Assembly (NCBI GenBank): GCA_033398695.1
Contig: CM065802.1
Coordinates: 147,112,096 to 147,176,095, forward strand
DNA from: Orobanche coerulescens
Lineage: Eukaryota; Streptophyta; Magnoliopsida; Lamiales; Orobanchaceae
DNA length: 64,000 nucleotides
Direction: 5' to 3'
Shown: piece after piece, positions 45,115 to 56,398 of the stretch
How the letters are laid out: every line of letters begins with the position of its first letter
Position numbering within the stretch: the stretch's first letter is position 1
The notes under the pieces: model-generated
Told to the model about the DNA's origin: nothing
Databases searched by the model: none
The model's input: only the letters and a program-made list of their open reading frames with translations
Translations under genes and position numbers: made by a program

Positions 45115-46707
45115 ATTGAGACTTGTGTCTGCATTAAGTATAATAGATTAATTAGTGACTTGTTATATTATGTTTTGAGTATAGAATTAAGGTCTTTTCT
45201 ATTCTTGTTACCCAGCTCCCACTATTTTTATCGGAATAACACACTCCCATGTGAAATCCGGAAGTATCGTCGCTCTACTTCATAGTGTTGATCGAGTTCC
45301 TTATAAATCTTAATAGAGCGCAACCGAACAGTTTCTAGTCTATTAATTTTCATAAAGTAGTGTCCAACACCAAGCCATCTAATGTATGATTCGATCTTAT
45401 TTTTCCACTTGTTCACTCCCCTCAACCTATACAGTTTCTATGGTTCGTGAACAAGTTAAGTTTATACCATCGACGCAAATCAGTTTCACAATTGAATCTT
45501 ATCTGGCAACCTATCAGGTTTCTAGGGATAATATTTGCTCCAACCGAAGGCATCTAATGCGCTTACGGTAATTTATCTGTCCTCCCCGAACGACTACCCC
45601 GATAACTCGGAAGCATAGCACATCCGGTTTGGATTTCAATTTCCCGAAAGCTCGATGGAGAGAAAGAAAATCTTGAAACCTTATAAACTTAATAATTTAT
45701 CATGGGAGAATTTTTGCACATTAATCATTTAAGCGCGTTTGTGGCATTCACAACCTAGTTTCTACCAACATGTAGTTCATGGACCGTTCCTAGAAACAAA
45801 AACTCCGTAATCTAATTACGAGTATTCGTCTTGAATCTTCGTCTTCTCGAAACGGATCTTCCTTCGGTCTTCGTCATTACATATAAATTTTACATTGAAT
45901 TGCATCCTAGATACAAATATTTCTAGTAAAATAAATAGGCTCAAAACGGCCTTTACAACCCAATCGAATAAAACCGAATGATTCAACACTAAGTCCATGA
46001 ACCACATCACCATTCAAAATAATGCATCAAACACATTAAAACAAATGGCATTCATAATTAATATATATATATATTGATCCAATCAATATAAATTAATCCA
46101 TCCAAAACGAATTAATCCAATTAATTCAAACAACCATCAATTTTAACTTGTTTCGGACGAGAAAATATTTCATTAAATTAATTCCCCTAAGAATAAAATT
46201 ACCATAATTAAATCTTAGTCAAATTAAATACAATTTAATTTGTGGGAAATTAATTATCGAACGAAATATAAAAAATGGAGTCGGAAAACATGGTCGGGCC
46301 AAGCCCGGGACACTGCCCAGCAGGCTGCCGAGCAGGGCCTGCAGGCACTACAGGCCTGCACATCTTTGTCGAGCATGTCGATCAGTGGTCGTATCAGCGG
46401 TCAGTGGCGATCATGAGGCGGTGCCGAGGCCTCCAAGTTGCCGGGTCCGTTAATGTTTTCGGCTCGTTTTTTCGCCACGATTCCAAAAATAATATTTTTC
46501 TAATCTTTATATTACTACTTTAAATTAGTTTTTTAAAAGAAAAATAGATTTATATTGTAACATAAAATCATGAAAAATTAATTTTTAGATGAACAAAAGA
46601 AAATCAACGATTAATACGATTATGATTCCAAATCATACACCATCTAATCAAGCATTCCAAATGCCAATATCATATATACGATCGCAAGATCTACTCTCCG
46701 ATACCAC
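45115..46707 (-). other. Leader and primer binding site, Angela-like element (unit 1)
   Basis: 1.6 kb noncoding between gag and LTR. On the minus strand GTGGTATCGGAGAG (46694-46707) is an initiator-Met type primer site next to the LTR end CCCAACA. A GC-rich island at 46285-46460 is unusual in this AT-rich leader and differs strongly from unit 2. Confidence 0.65.
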
Positions 46708-47389
46708 TGTTGGGATTCGGTGCCTAAAACGAAGGCCCAGCGAAAGCGGTAAAACAAAAATTAATTCGATCCGAATCCCTACGAGGATCGATCGAGCTAC
46801 GTATATACGAATATTAAACGAAAAATAAGAGTTGTAAGAAACTTACCCTTGAAGTCTGTTGATTAAATGGTATCCTTCTCTTGAGATATTCCCAAGCTTT
46901 AGTTTATTCTCTACGATCCAAATCACTCCAAGCACTTGAATAATCCAACGCCGAAAAACCACGTCTCTACTTGCCACGCGCCGGAGAAACGAACGGAATG
47001 ACAATACCCGATTAACCTCGAAGGTTACGGCTAGAATCAAGTGATGAAGCTTTTTATTATTACACTCTAAGTGTCTCTCAATGTATCTTGAATTTTCTCC
47101 AAGAAAACTCAAGCCCAAGGTGAAGAATAAAAGGAAGACTTAAGAAAAAAAAAATTCTCTCTCACTATCTCTCAACTCACGGTTGGTAAGCTTCACATGA
47201 GAAGTGAGAGTTGTCTTTACCTTTATTCATCAAGAATCAAGATCAAAGCATGACCAAATCATCACCTTTATTCACAAGAGATTTGTGTCCCCTCTAAAAG
47301 TCTTTGGTCTTCCAATTATAAAATTGGAGATAAAGACCAAGAGTAAGGTTGGTGTAATGGGGAAGCCACCTAGAAGAACCGGGACGAGT
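46708..47389 (-). repeat. 3' part of the 5' LTR, Angela-like element (unit 1)
   Basis: Starts on the plus strand TGTTGGGATTCGG next to the primer site. It shares no sequence with the 663 bp kept at 40512-41174, as expected if they are opposite parts of a longer LTR. It joins a Tekay LTR fragment near 47390. Confidence 0.65.
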
Positions 47390-49182
47390 TCGGTCTGCCT
47401 ATCAGCTTTGTGTGCACCACTTTGAACCTCGAGAGTACCTGAAATGCATAAAAAATTCCACCCCAACAAGGGGTTAGCAGCAACCGCTAGTGCAAGTATA
47501 ATACTACTCCCTCTGTCCACCAACCATCTGCATTGTTTTGACCGGCATGAGTTTTAATATTTCAGTTGACTTAGTTGGTAGGACGTGTTATGAGTGGAGT
47601 AAGGGGCCCACTTGTGGTAAAATTTGTTGCCAAAAATAAACAATGCACATTGGTTGCGGACGGACGGAAAAGGAAATTGTTGCACATGGGTGGCGGACGG
47701 AGAGAGTATAATATTTTAATACACATGCATTTAAAAATCCTTTTCAAAATCCAAAATGGTTCTTTTTCACGATATTCCGGAATATCCAATATCAATCATC
47801 AGTAAAAACATCACTCGGAGGTAATTCTCGTGACAAGGCTCCTTCATCCAAGTCCCTGTGTGCCCCGTCGAGCAATCCCCAGGTGAGAATACCATCGCCC
47901 TGACCTGTCCCCAAGTACCGGTCCTTGGAGGTCCCGTCGAACCATCCCCGAGTGGGCATCCTCACAACACACAAAAATCACAATTTCATCACAGAAATGC
48001 ATGCCATAAATCATTGCAATAAGGTACTTGCCTTGATTCCTAACACACGAAGAAGCGATGAATGAATAAGGCTTCGGTCCGAACTTTCTCCAAATTTCGT
48101 TCCTAATAAATATCGAGACTCAATTAACTACAAATTCACTGGAAATCCAAGAATCATCCTAAGTTCTATCCTTAGGAACGATTTATCGAACATTATGGAG
48201 GCATAATGGGTTTGACTTGATCAACGTAGGAAAACTCGCAATCAATCCAAAAAATTTCGAGGAAGACATAGAATCATGATTATACAACTATAATCTATCA
48301 TCAAATAGAAGTTATATTCGTCGTAAAAACAAAATCCACCAAAACCCCCAAATTTTGAAAAGTAGGGTTCTAAGAAGTATTACCTCGAATCGGATGGTGA
48401 AGGATGTTAAGAAGTTGATAAATCCTTGATAGGAGTTGAAAGGAGTTGATATCCAACAATATCCAGTCAAAATCCTTGCCTACACAACTTTGGAATCGCT
48501 TAGAAGGTCGGGGAAAGGAGGAAAGATGAAAAATGACGAAAGTTGACTGCTCAGATCCTTATATACTGACAAACATTAGCATGAGCTAGCACTTACTGTT
48601 AGCGTCACTAACTGGCTAACCAAGGACCAGAAACTTTGGCCAGGACCCATTAGTGTGCGCTAACGCTCCACAGTTAGCGTGCGCTAACTGTTCCCACCGA
48701 CATAACCTGAACTCTATGTCCAACTCCAGAAGGTTCTGCCCAGCCCTAATAATGTACGCTACAGAAGAATTAACGTGTGCTACCAAGTCACATTAGCGCA
48801 CGCTATCGACCTACTAGCGTGCGCTACCTGTCCGTCTCCAGAGTCCATAAACATTCTGCCTCTACTGTACGGCCGAAATAGTGTGTGTTGGCACTTATTT
48901 AACGTGCGATGACAAGCTATGTAGCACGCGCTAGCATACGGTATAGCGTGTGCTACATAAAAACATTCTTCCCTTACTGGAGTACCGAATTAGCGCACGT
49001 TACCAAACATCTCTAGTGTGCGCTAATCCACCACCATAGCGTGCGCTAATTTACAGACTTAGCATGCACTAAACTTCCCATGCACAACACAACTATCTGA
49101 ACCAAACGAAACATTACACAGTATTTCTCGACAAAACGACAAAATGAAAGTTATAATATTATCAGAAAACATATATGTTACA
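47390..49182 (-). repeat. Tekay LTR fragment (unit 1)
   Basis: Homologous to 30815-32405, lacking the first 300 bp. It ends TGTTACA followed by CCTGG and the same env-like sequence that flanks the LTR end at 32405, so it is a segmental copy of that insertion junction. TATA (48557-48566, minus) and the palindrome array to about 49075 are kept; a MITE is inserted at 47507. Confidence 0.85.
47507..47706. mobile_element. Stowaway-like MITE, 200 bp (unit 1)
   Basis: Ends CTCCCTCTGTCC and GGACGGAGAGAG form imperfect terminal inverted repeats, with TA on both sides. The paralogous LTRs at 19720 and 30912 lack it and show the empty site. Noncoding, so it would need a Mariner-type transposase in trans. 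Confidence 0.75.
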
Positions 49183-50628
49183 CCTGGTCTGTCCAGCGAC
49201 CTGAAGAAGCCGCCCGTGCCATCCACTAAGAGTATTTAATCCCTCTTTTGGATCAGGCGGAAGCTGAGAGTCGGCAGGAGGATTTAGTCCCTGTTGTACT
49301 TCTGACTACCAACGAGCAATCAGAATAGGAGGAATAAGTCCCCCTGTCTCCGAGACTGATCATACAACACTTCCTTTTGAAGCCCCTACTTCTGAAGATC
49401 CTGCTCCAGATGCTCCTGCATCTCACACCTCTTTTAACTCCAAATCAGATTTCGATGATGGTTTCTTACCAGAAGACAGACCATGACGTCCTCGTCATCA
49501 TGTGGTTCTCTGTCAACTTGAAGAGCCCGAGGATTCCAAAATTGCACACCCTGGCTCCCTGCGCACCGAAGCCCGCATCGAGCAACTCCAAGCCATTGGT
49601 CGACAGACAGTGTTCCTGCAAGACACTGTAAAGGCACTGTATGATGTCGGGAAAGAACTCGATTGGATGAGAGATACTGCCCAGGATGAGCTCCCCAAAT
49701 TAAAATCTGCAATCAATAATGTTGAGGACACGTTCCGACTGATACCTACAGCATTGTGGCAAGTGCTCAATCAACTCAAGAAGCATCAGGAGAAAATCAT
49801 AAGGCAAGAACAAGAAAATCTTAGGACTTTCGAGGCCAAAACGGTTGTCTCCCTTCACCATACTAGCAACATGCTCACTGACCACGATCACAAGATAGAC
49901 GATATGTCTCTGGTGCTTGGTATCCTGGTTGAAAAAGTCAATAATCTGACAACCAACCAGGATGAGTCCATGAAGCTCCTACAGGAGATTCATACCAAGG
50001 TATCAGATATTGTTGATGCCAAAAAGAGGGAAAAAGCCAGAGAGGATGGTCGAAGATGGAGATTGGAGATAGAGAGAGATAGATAGATAGAGAGAGAGAG
50101 AGAGATGGAAGCAGCGCTGGAAGAAAGTGTTGATGCTGCTATTGGTAGACTGGACTCACCCGGGTCAAGTCAGGCTTCAAGAGGATACAGGCTGTCTGGC
50201 TCTCGACCTGAGTTAGAGGATCATAACTTTTCTTGGAAGAATAATGTGCGAAAGCCTGCCGAGAGTTTTCTACCCACTAACCAACGGCCTTCAGCCGATG
50301 ATCTGAAGAATTCGAATAAAAATGAACTAATGGGATACTTCTGTACGCTGATTAGTTAGTCTTCCCTCTTCAATAGATTCAAGACGCTTCAGGATGCCGC
50401 AAATGAATTCTTGAGGCAAGGCTCCCTCTGCAAATGCTGATGAAGTCCAGGCACCAGAAAGGAAAATGGATCACTCATCCGGAAGACTGGATCCTTGCGT
50501 ATGATCAAACCCCTGAAGGAAGGAGTATCTATCGGGATCGAGGCAAGGACTCCCTAGTCAAATGGTGGAAAGGAACTGCTAATGATCCTGACAAAAGGCC
50601 TTGGAGACATTCTCAGTATAGGAGTTAG
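49183..50628 (+). pseudogene. Env-like ORF, C-terminal part (unit 1)
   Basis: Continues the protein cut at 33104. In-frame CAG at 49275 is TAG in the copy at 32498. 49502-50086 is open and encodes a long helical, probably coiled-coil stretch: LRTEARIEQLQAIGRQ, DVGKELDWMRDTAQDELP, KKHQEKIIRQEQENLRTFEA, ILVEKVNNLTTNQDESMKLL. A (GATA)n/(GA)n microsatellite at 50072-50104 shifts the frame. The tail runs on in pieces (EESVDAAIGRLDSPGSSQAS and DDLKNSNKNELMGYF) to WWKGTANDPDKRPWRHSQYR at 50628. The function of such extra ORFs is not known; no transmembrane segment is visible. Confidence 0.65.
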
Positions 50629-50688
50629 CCTATTAGCCTTTACATTGTACTTGTTTCTTCTGTTAGCTTACCAATATAGTAGGTAGTA

Positions 50689-50924
50689 CTCCCTCCATCT
50701 CAGATCAGTTTTCACAGCGCACTATTCATCCTTTACAAAGACCTCTAAATTACGTCTCATTTCACTAATAATTACGCCCAAAAATACCTTTGCTTTGTTT
50801 ACTCACTTATATTAAACAATATTCCATCATTAAAAATTTATTTTTATACATCTAAAGACTACAAATCAACTCTCATACTAAAGTCCCAAAAAGTCAACTG
50901 TGGAAACAGATCTGGGACGGAGGG
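50689..50924. mobile_element. Second Stowaway-like MITE, 236 bp (unit 1)
   Basis: CTCCCTCCATCTCAGATC at the left faces GATCTGGGACGGAGGG at the right; TA on both sides (50687-50688, 50925-50926). Noncoding. Confidence 0.75.
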
Positions 50925-51505
50925 TAGTGTTTGTTTGTTTTTGTTTTTTTTGTCTTTTCAAAAACTTGTAATTTTCCCATCCATATCAATAAAACTTGTT
51001 TTCTTGAAAGATTATAGATCGTAATCTAAGCTTACTATTTTACTGTTTGTTTACGAAGCTTTTGCCATATTTGAACAAGTGTAAAACTTGTTAAGTCTTA
51101 AAGATGCAAGAACTTGTCTGCGAACAGTTCATAGATTAAGTTGTATTCAACCTAGACCACACTATAATATTGTGCCTACGCGCTAATTATAAGTTCACTT
51201 GTAATACACAGTCATGTTGAATTTTTATTTTTTTTAACTTGCCTGCAAGCAGTTCATATTTCTAGACTAAGTATTGAAGATCAGATCAATCGGATAGAAG
51301 ACTCGAAGATAGCCTCTCTGCATCCAGATGAAGACATCTAAATAGAGTTTTGGAATTATCAAAAAGGGGAAAATTTTTGGGATAAACATTCCTGTTTTGA
51401 TAAATTGCCAACATAGAACAAGAAGACTTAAAGGAGTCAGAATGTTATTAAGTATGGAAGCTGTTAGGACTTTCTATACAACCCGTCCATACAACAAAGA
51501 GATCT
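50925..51505 (+). other. SIRE1 3' end: untranslated region, polypurine tract and 131-bp LTR start (unit 1)
   Basis: AT-rich, noncoding. TATCAAAAAGGGGAAAATT at about 51356-51374 is the polypurine tract. The LTR would start at 51375; the unit 2 copy keeps TGTTGGGATAAAC while here TG is TT. The LTR is cut after 131 bp by SIRE2 at 51506. Confidence 0.65.
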
Positions 51506-52547
51506 TGTTGGAACATTTTGTTCCATACATATATTAATAATGTTTTGATGATTATAGTTGATAAACAAAACAAAACAACGAAGAGGCGAATCAAGCATCG
51601 AAGGAAAACGAAGTGCAAAATGCTAGACAGAAGGCGTATTAACGTACGTAACCAAGAGAGCTTAACATACGTAATATAGGAAGTCTTACGTACATAATAG
51701 ATGTTATGTAACGTACGTAAAGTTGTGTTTCGATATTCAAAGAAGAAGAACGTTGGAAGATGATGTCATTGCATAGGTCAGCGAGCAACGGACATATTGA
51801 CTAAAGTTAACTTACGTAATGGATTAAGGCTAACGTATGTAACTCAAATGACGAAACTCACTGGTCTATTTTGTGTAGAGGCTAACGTACGTAACCAATG
51901 AAGGTTAGAGTACATAATCACGCTTACGTACGTAATGGGAAGCTAATAGCGTATGTAATGTTGTCTGAAGGAGCTAACGGCTAGTTTGATCAAGAAGCCT
52001 ATAAATACCATCCCTATGGTATTGTTTGAGTACAACAACCTTGAGCAAATTGTCTATACTTGTGATATTATTATACACATTCTTGTTGTCGATATTGATC
52101 TTAATTGTAAGTATTTGAGTGAGAATTCACGTAAACATACACTAGTGGTAAAGAAAAGATATGATTCGATTCGGTGTTATTAGGATCAAGGATCCAACAT
52201 TGTTAGAATCACAATCGCTATCTTCATGAGGTTTATCTAGTACCCATAGAAATCTAGAGCGGTTGATTCCTTGTCCGATAGAAAAGGAAAATGGTTTAAC
52301 TTAGACCGACGCAAAGACAAGTACGATTGGTTTATCACGGACCAATAGAAGACGTGATTGTAAATGGTTTTACCTCGACCGATAGAAGAGAGGCGTAGAG
52401 GTTGCTATCTTTAACCTATTGAAAGAGATAAAGAGAGGATGTAGGCTCGTTTATAGCCGAACCTCTATAAACCCTTGCGTCATTTAATTTCCGCAAGTTT
52501 ATTTATGCTTCCGCAACATGGCACAATATCCGACCCCGTACCCAACA
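51506..52547 (+). repeat. SIRE2 LTR (unit 1), 1042 bp
   Basis: TGTTGGAACATTTTG...CCCAACA, same length as the unit 2 copy. Palindrome array at 51639-51960, TATA box TATAAATA at 52000-52007. A primer site (TTGGTACCGGATCGG) follows. It is inserted in the SIRE1 LTR after GATCT. Confidence 0.9.
51639..51960 (+). promoter_or_regulatory. TTAACGTACGTAA array (unit 1)
   Basis: Ten recognisable units over 320 bp directly upstream of the TATA box; four keep the ACGTACGT core, the rest carry mostly C-to-T or G-to-A changes (ACATACG, ACGTATG). Confidence 0.7.
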
Positions 52548-52607
52548 ATTGGTACCGGATCGGTACTCCAATACGCGTCTTAACATCCGAGGAGAAAAGA
52601 TCCAAAA

Positions 52608-53288
52608 ATGGCGTTTCAATTCTCTCCAGTCGAATGCCTTGCTCTCAATCTACCACCATTCTTCGATGGCTCAAATTATTTGACATGGAAGAAAAAGATG
52701 TCAATCTTTATTCGTGCCTACGATATAGAGATTTGGAAGATTATTTGTCTCGGCCTGAAAGTTCCTATCAAATCCGACGGTACGCTCAAATCTTTTGAAG
52801 AATACGACGATGCCGATTGGAAAAATGACCATCTAAATTGTAAGGCCACCCAACTTTTATTTTGTGCCTTAAATCTCGAAGAAGTCAATCGAATCTCGTC
52901 GTGTGAAAGTGCGAAAGAAATATAGAAAATTCTTGAAATCACACACGAAGGGACAACTCAAGTCAAGGAGACGAAGACCAATATGCTTCTCCATGGCTAG
53001 GAGTTATTCATGATGAAAGGTGACGAGTCTATCACCAATATGCTCGACCGATTTTCGGTCATCACCAGTGGACTTGCTTTGTTTGGTAAACCATTATCTA
53101 GTAGTGAAAAAGTCAAGAAAATTTTAAGATCACTAGCTAGTGAATGGGACGGCACCATGACCGCGATTATGGAATCCAAAGATCTCAACATGCTCGATTT
53201 TAGTGCCCTTGTTGGTTCACTAATCAATTATGAGATTGTATTAAAATCACGAAGTGTCAAGCCAAAGCCGAAGGAACGATCATTAGCC
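52608..53288 (+). pseudogene. gag: SIRE2 gag, N-terminal part (unit 1), cut by the duplication junction
   Basis: From MAFQFSPVECLALNLPPFFD, with stops TAG at 52923 and 52998 shared with unit 2. At 53286-53294 the sequence switches to antisense Angela gag. The frame stays open across the junction to 53513, giving a chimeric ORF (53010-53513) whose C-terminal half is meaningless. Confidence 0.85.
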
Positions 53289-54101
53289 ATGAAGAATCAT
53301 ACAGTCTCTAGCCAGTGGCCCAGCTCACCGCACTTGAGACAGACATCCTTCTTCTTCTTGTTCTTCGGAACCGTCGGGGCCTTGCCCTTAACCTTAAGGT
53401 CCTTAACTTGTGGTCCCGTTTTCTTCTTGGTCTTTTTCTTCTTATTCTTAGACCTCCGAGGTCCAGAAGAAATCACAAGAGCAGACTCCTTTATCCGCGG
53501 AGTCTTTATCTGAGACTGAGCGTTCAAAAGTTTGTTCATTAGCCCAGCTAAATTACATGCAATCTCATTGCAGTTGAAGTTCATAACAAACTGTTATAAG
53601 GAATCAGGGAGAGACTGTAGGATAAGGTCGGTTTGGAGAGAAGTATCCATTTTAAAATCAAGAGCCTCCAATCTCTCGATCATGGATATCATTTTGAGGA
53701 CGTGTTCCCCAACCCTCTCACCTTCCTTCATCCTTGCACCGAACAGTTGCTTGGATATCTCATATCTAGCAGTTCTAGTGTGCTCACAATAAAGTTCGGT
53801 TAAGTGAGATAGAATCTACCTAGCAGAAGTCATTTTCTCATGAGCTCTCTGAAGCTCATTAGTCATAGAAGCCATATTGTATGCACGGACTTTTACGTCA
53901 TCCCTAACCCATTTTTCGTGGTTTTCAATCTCTTCTTGATTGGCTCTGGTCCGCACAGGAGGCGCCGGAATGTCCATCTCCAAGACGTATCCCAGTGCCT
54001 CTATACTGAGGACAATCATCAGATTGCGGAGCCAGTCCACAAAGTTAGGTCCAATCAGGGTATTTCTTTTCGAGTAGAAATGCGAGTGGATTCATTATCA
54101 T
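53289..54101 (-). pseudogene. gag: Angela-like gag (unit 2)
   Basis: Copy of 44303-45114. An extra base near 54062 shifts the frame after the first 12 codons or so, and a stop near 53595 (CAAACTGTTATAAGG context) breaks the rest. The knuckle CLKCGELGHW is kept with the same damaged last Cys. No protease or further pol follows; the sequence ends at the duplication junction. Confidence 0.8.
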
Positions 54102-55720
54102 ATTGAGAGTTGTGTCTGCATTAAGTATAATAGATTAATTAGTGACTTGTTATATTATGTTTTGAGTATAGAATTAAGGTCTTTTCCATCCTTGTTACCC
54201 AGCTCCCACTATTTTTATCGGAATAACACACTCCCATGTGAAATCTGGAAGTATCGTCGCTCTACTTCATAGTGGTGAACGAGTTCTTTATAAATCTTAA
54301 TAGAGGGCAACCGAAAAGTTTCTAGTCTATTAATTTTCATAAAGTAGTGTCCAACACCAAGCCATCTAATATATGATTCGATCTTCTTTTTCCACTTGTT
54401 CACTCCCCTCAACCTATACAGTTTCTATGGTTCGTGAACAAGTTAAGTTTATACCATCAACGCAAATCAGTTTCACAATTGAATCTTATCTGGCAACCTA
54501 TCAGGTTTCTAGGGATAATATTTGCTCCAATCGAAGGCATCTAATGCGCTTTCGGTAATTTATCTGTCCTCCCCGAACGACTACCCCGATAACTCGGAAG
54601 CATAGCACATCCAGTTTGGATTTCAATTTCCCGAAAGCTCGATGGAGGGAAGGAAAACCTTGAAACCTTATAAACTTAATAATTTATCATGGGAGAAATT
54701 TTGCGATTAACGTTACACTTTGCACATTAATCATTTAAGCGCGTTTGTGGCATTCACAACCTAGTTGCTACCAACATGTAGTTCATGGACCGTTCCTAGA
54801 AACAAAAACTCCGTAATCTAATTACAAGTATTCGTCTTGAATCTTCGTCTTCTCGAAATGGATCTTCCTTCGGTCTTCGTCATTACATATAAATTTTACA
54901 TTGAATTGCATCCTAGATACAAATATTTCTAGTAAAATAAATAGGCTCAAAATGGCCTTTACAACCCAATCGAATAAAACCGAATGATTCAACACTAAGT
55001 CCATGAACCACATCACCATTCAAAATAATACATCAAACACATTAAAACAAATGGCATTCATAATTAATATATATTGATCCAATCAATATAAATTAATCCA
55101 TCTAAAACGAATTAATCCAATTAATTCAAACAACCGTCAATTTTAACTTGTTTTGGACGAGAAAATATTTCATTAAATTAATTCTCCTAAGAATAAAATT
55201 ACCATAATTAAATCTTAGTCAAATTAAATACAATTTAATTTGTGGGAAATTAATTATCGAACGAAATATAAAAAATGGAGTCGGAAAACATGGTCGGGCC
55301 AAGCCCGGGACACTGCCCAGCAGGCTGCCGAGTAGGGCCTGCACAGGCTACCCGGCAGGGCCTGCACATGCTGTCGAGCATGTCAGTCAGGGGCTGGCAG
55401 ACCGCGGTCTAGAGTGGCAGACCGCGAGGCAGTGCCCGGACAGCTCCAAGTTACCGGGTCCGTTAACGTTTTCGGCTCGTTTTTTCGCCACGATTCCAAA
55501 AATAATATTTTTCTAATCTTTATATTACTCATTTAAATTAGTTTTTTAAAAGAAAAATAAATTGATATTGTAACATAAAATCATGAAAAATTAATTTTTA
55601 GATGAACAAAAGAAAATCAACGATTAATACGATTATGATTCCAAATCATACACCATCTAATCAAGCATTCCAAATGCCAATATCATATATACGATCGCAA
55701 GATCTACTCTCCGATACCAC
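54102..55720 (-). other. Angela-like leader and primer site (unit 2)
   Basis: Copy of 45115-46707. Primer site GTGGTATCGGAGAG (minus) at 55707-55720. The GC-rich patch at 55342-55443 does not align with unit 1. Confidence 0.65.
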
Positions 55721-56398
55721 TGTTGGGATTCGGTGCCTAAAACGAAGGCCCAGCGAAAGCGGTAAAACAAAAATTAATTCGATCTGAATCCCTACGAGGA
55801 TCGATCGAGCTACGTATATACGAATATTAAACGAAAAATAAGAGTTGTAAAAAACTCACCCTTGAAGTCCGTTGATTAAATGGTATCTTTCTCTTGAGAT
55901 ATTCCCAAGCTTTACTTTATTCTCTACGATCCAAAGCACTCCAAGCACTTGAATAATCCAACGCCGAAAAACCACGTCTCTACTTGCCACGCGCCGGAGA
56001 AACGAACGGAATGAGAATACCCGATTAACCTCTAAGGTTACGGCTAGAATCAAGTGATGAAACTTTTTATTATTACACTCTAAGTGTCTCTCAATGTATC
56101 TTGAATCCAAGAAAACTCAAGCCCAAGGTGAAGAATAAGAGGAAGACTTAAGAAAAAAAAAAATTCTCTCTCACTATCTCTCAACTCACGGTTGGTAAGC
56201 TTCACATGAGAAGTGAGAGTTGTCTTTACCTTTATTCATCAAGAATCAAGATCAAAGCATGACCAAATCATCACCTTTATTCACAAGAGATTTGTGTCCC
56301 CTCTAAAAGTCTTTGGTCTTCCAATTATAAAATTGGAGATAAAGACCAAGAGTAAGGTTGGTGAAATGGGGAAGCCATCTAGAAGAACCGGGACGCGT
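55721..56398 (-). repeat. Angela-like 5' LTR part (unit 2)
   Basis: Copy of 46708-47389 with few differences and a small deletion near 56106. Confidence 0.65.

Larger units (their letters stand above)
40512..47389 (-). mobile_element. Angela-like Copia element, minus strand, LTRs truncated
   Basis: In its own orientation: 3' part of the 5' LTR (47389-46708), primer site, long leader, gag, protease, integrase, RT, RNase H, polypurine tract, 5' part of the 3' LTR (41174-40512). The gag start MNPLAFLLEKNTLIGPNF and the LTR start TGTTAGGAGTATGCCCTC fit the Angela lineage (Tork group). Flanks differ (Tekay LTR of one family on the left, another on the right), so both ends are rearrangement breakpoints. 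RT is the best preserved pol domain in the window. Confidence 0.8.
44300..53285. repeat. Direct tandem duplication, unit 1 (8986 bp)
   Basis: Colinear with 53286-62298 over its whole length and similar at most positions. It holds the Angela gag, leader and LTR part, Tekay LTR fragment with MITE, env-like 3' part, second MITE, SIRE1 LTR start, SIRE2 LTR and SIRE2 gag start. The 9-mer GCCATGAAG is at both edges. Confidence 0.9.

Noticed and set aside
50072..50104. (GATA)n/(GA)n microsatellite as a regulatory element
   Set aside because: Simple repeat within a coding remnant, length differs between units, no sign of function.
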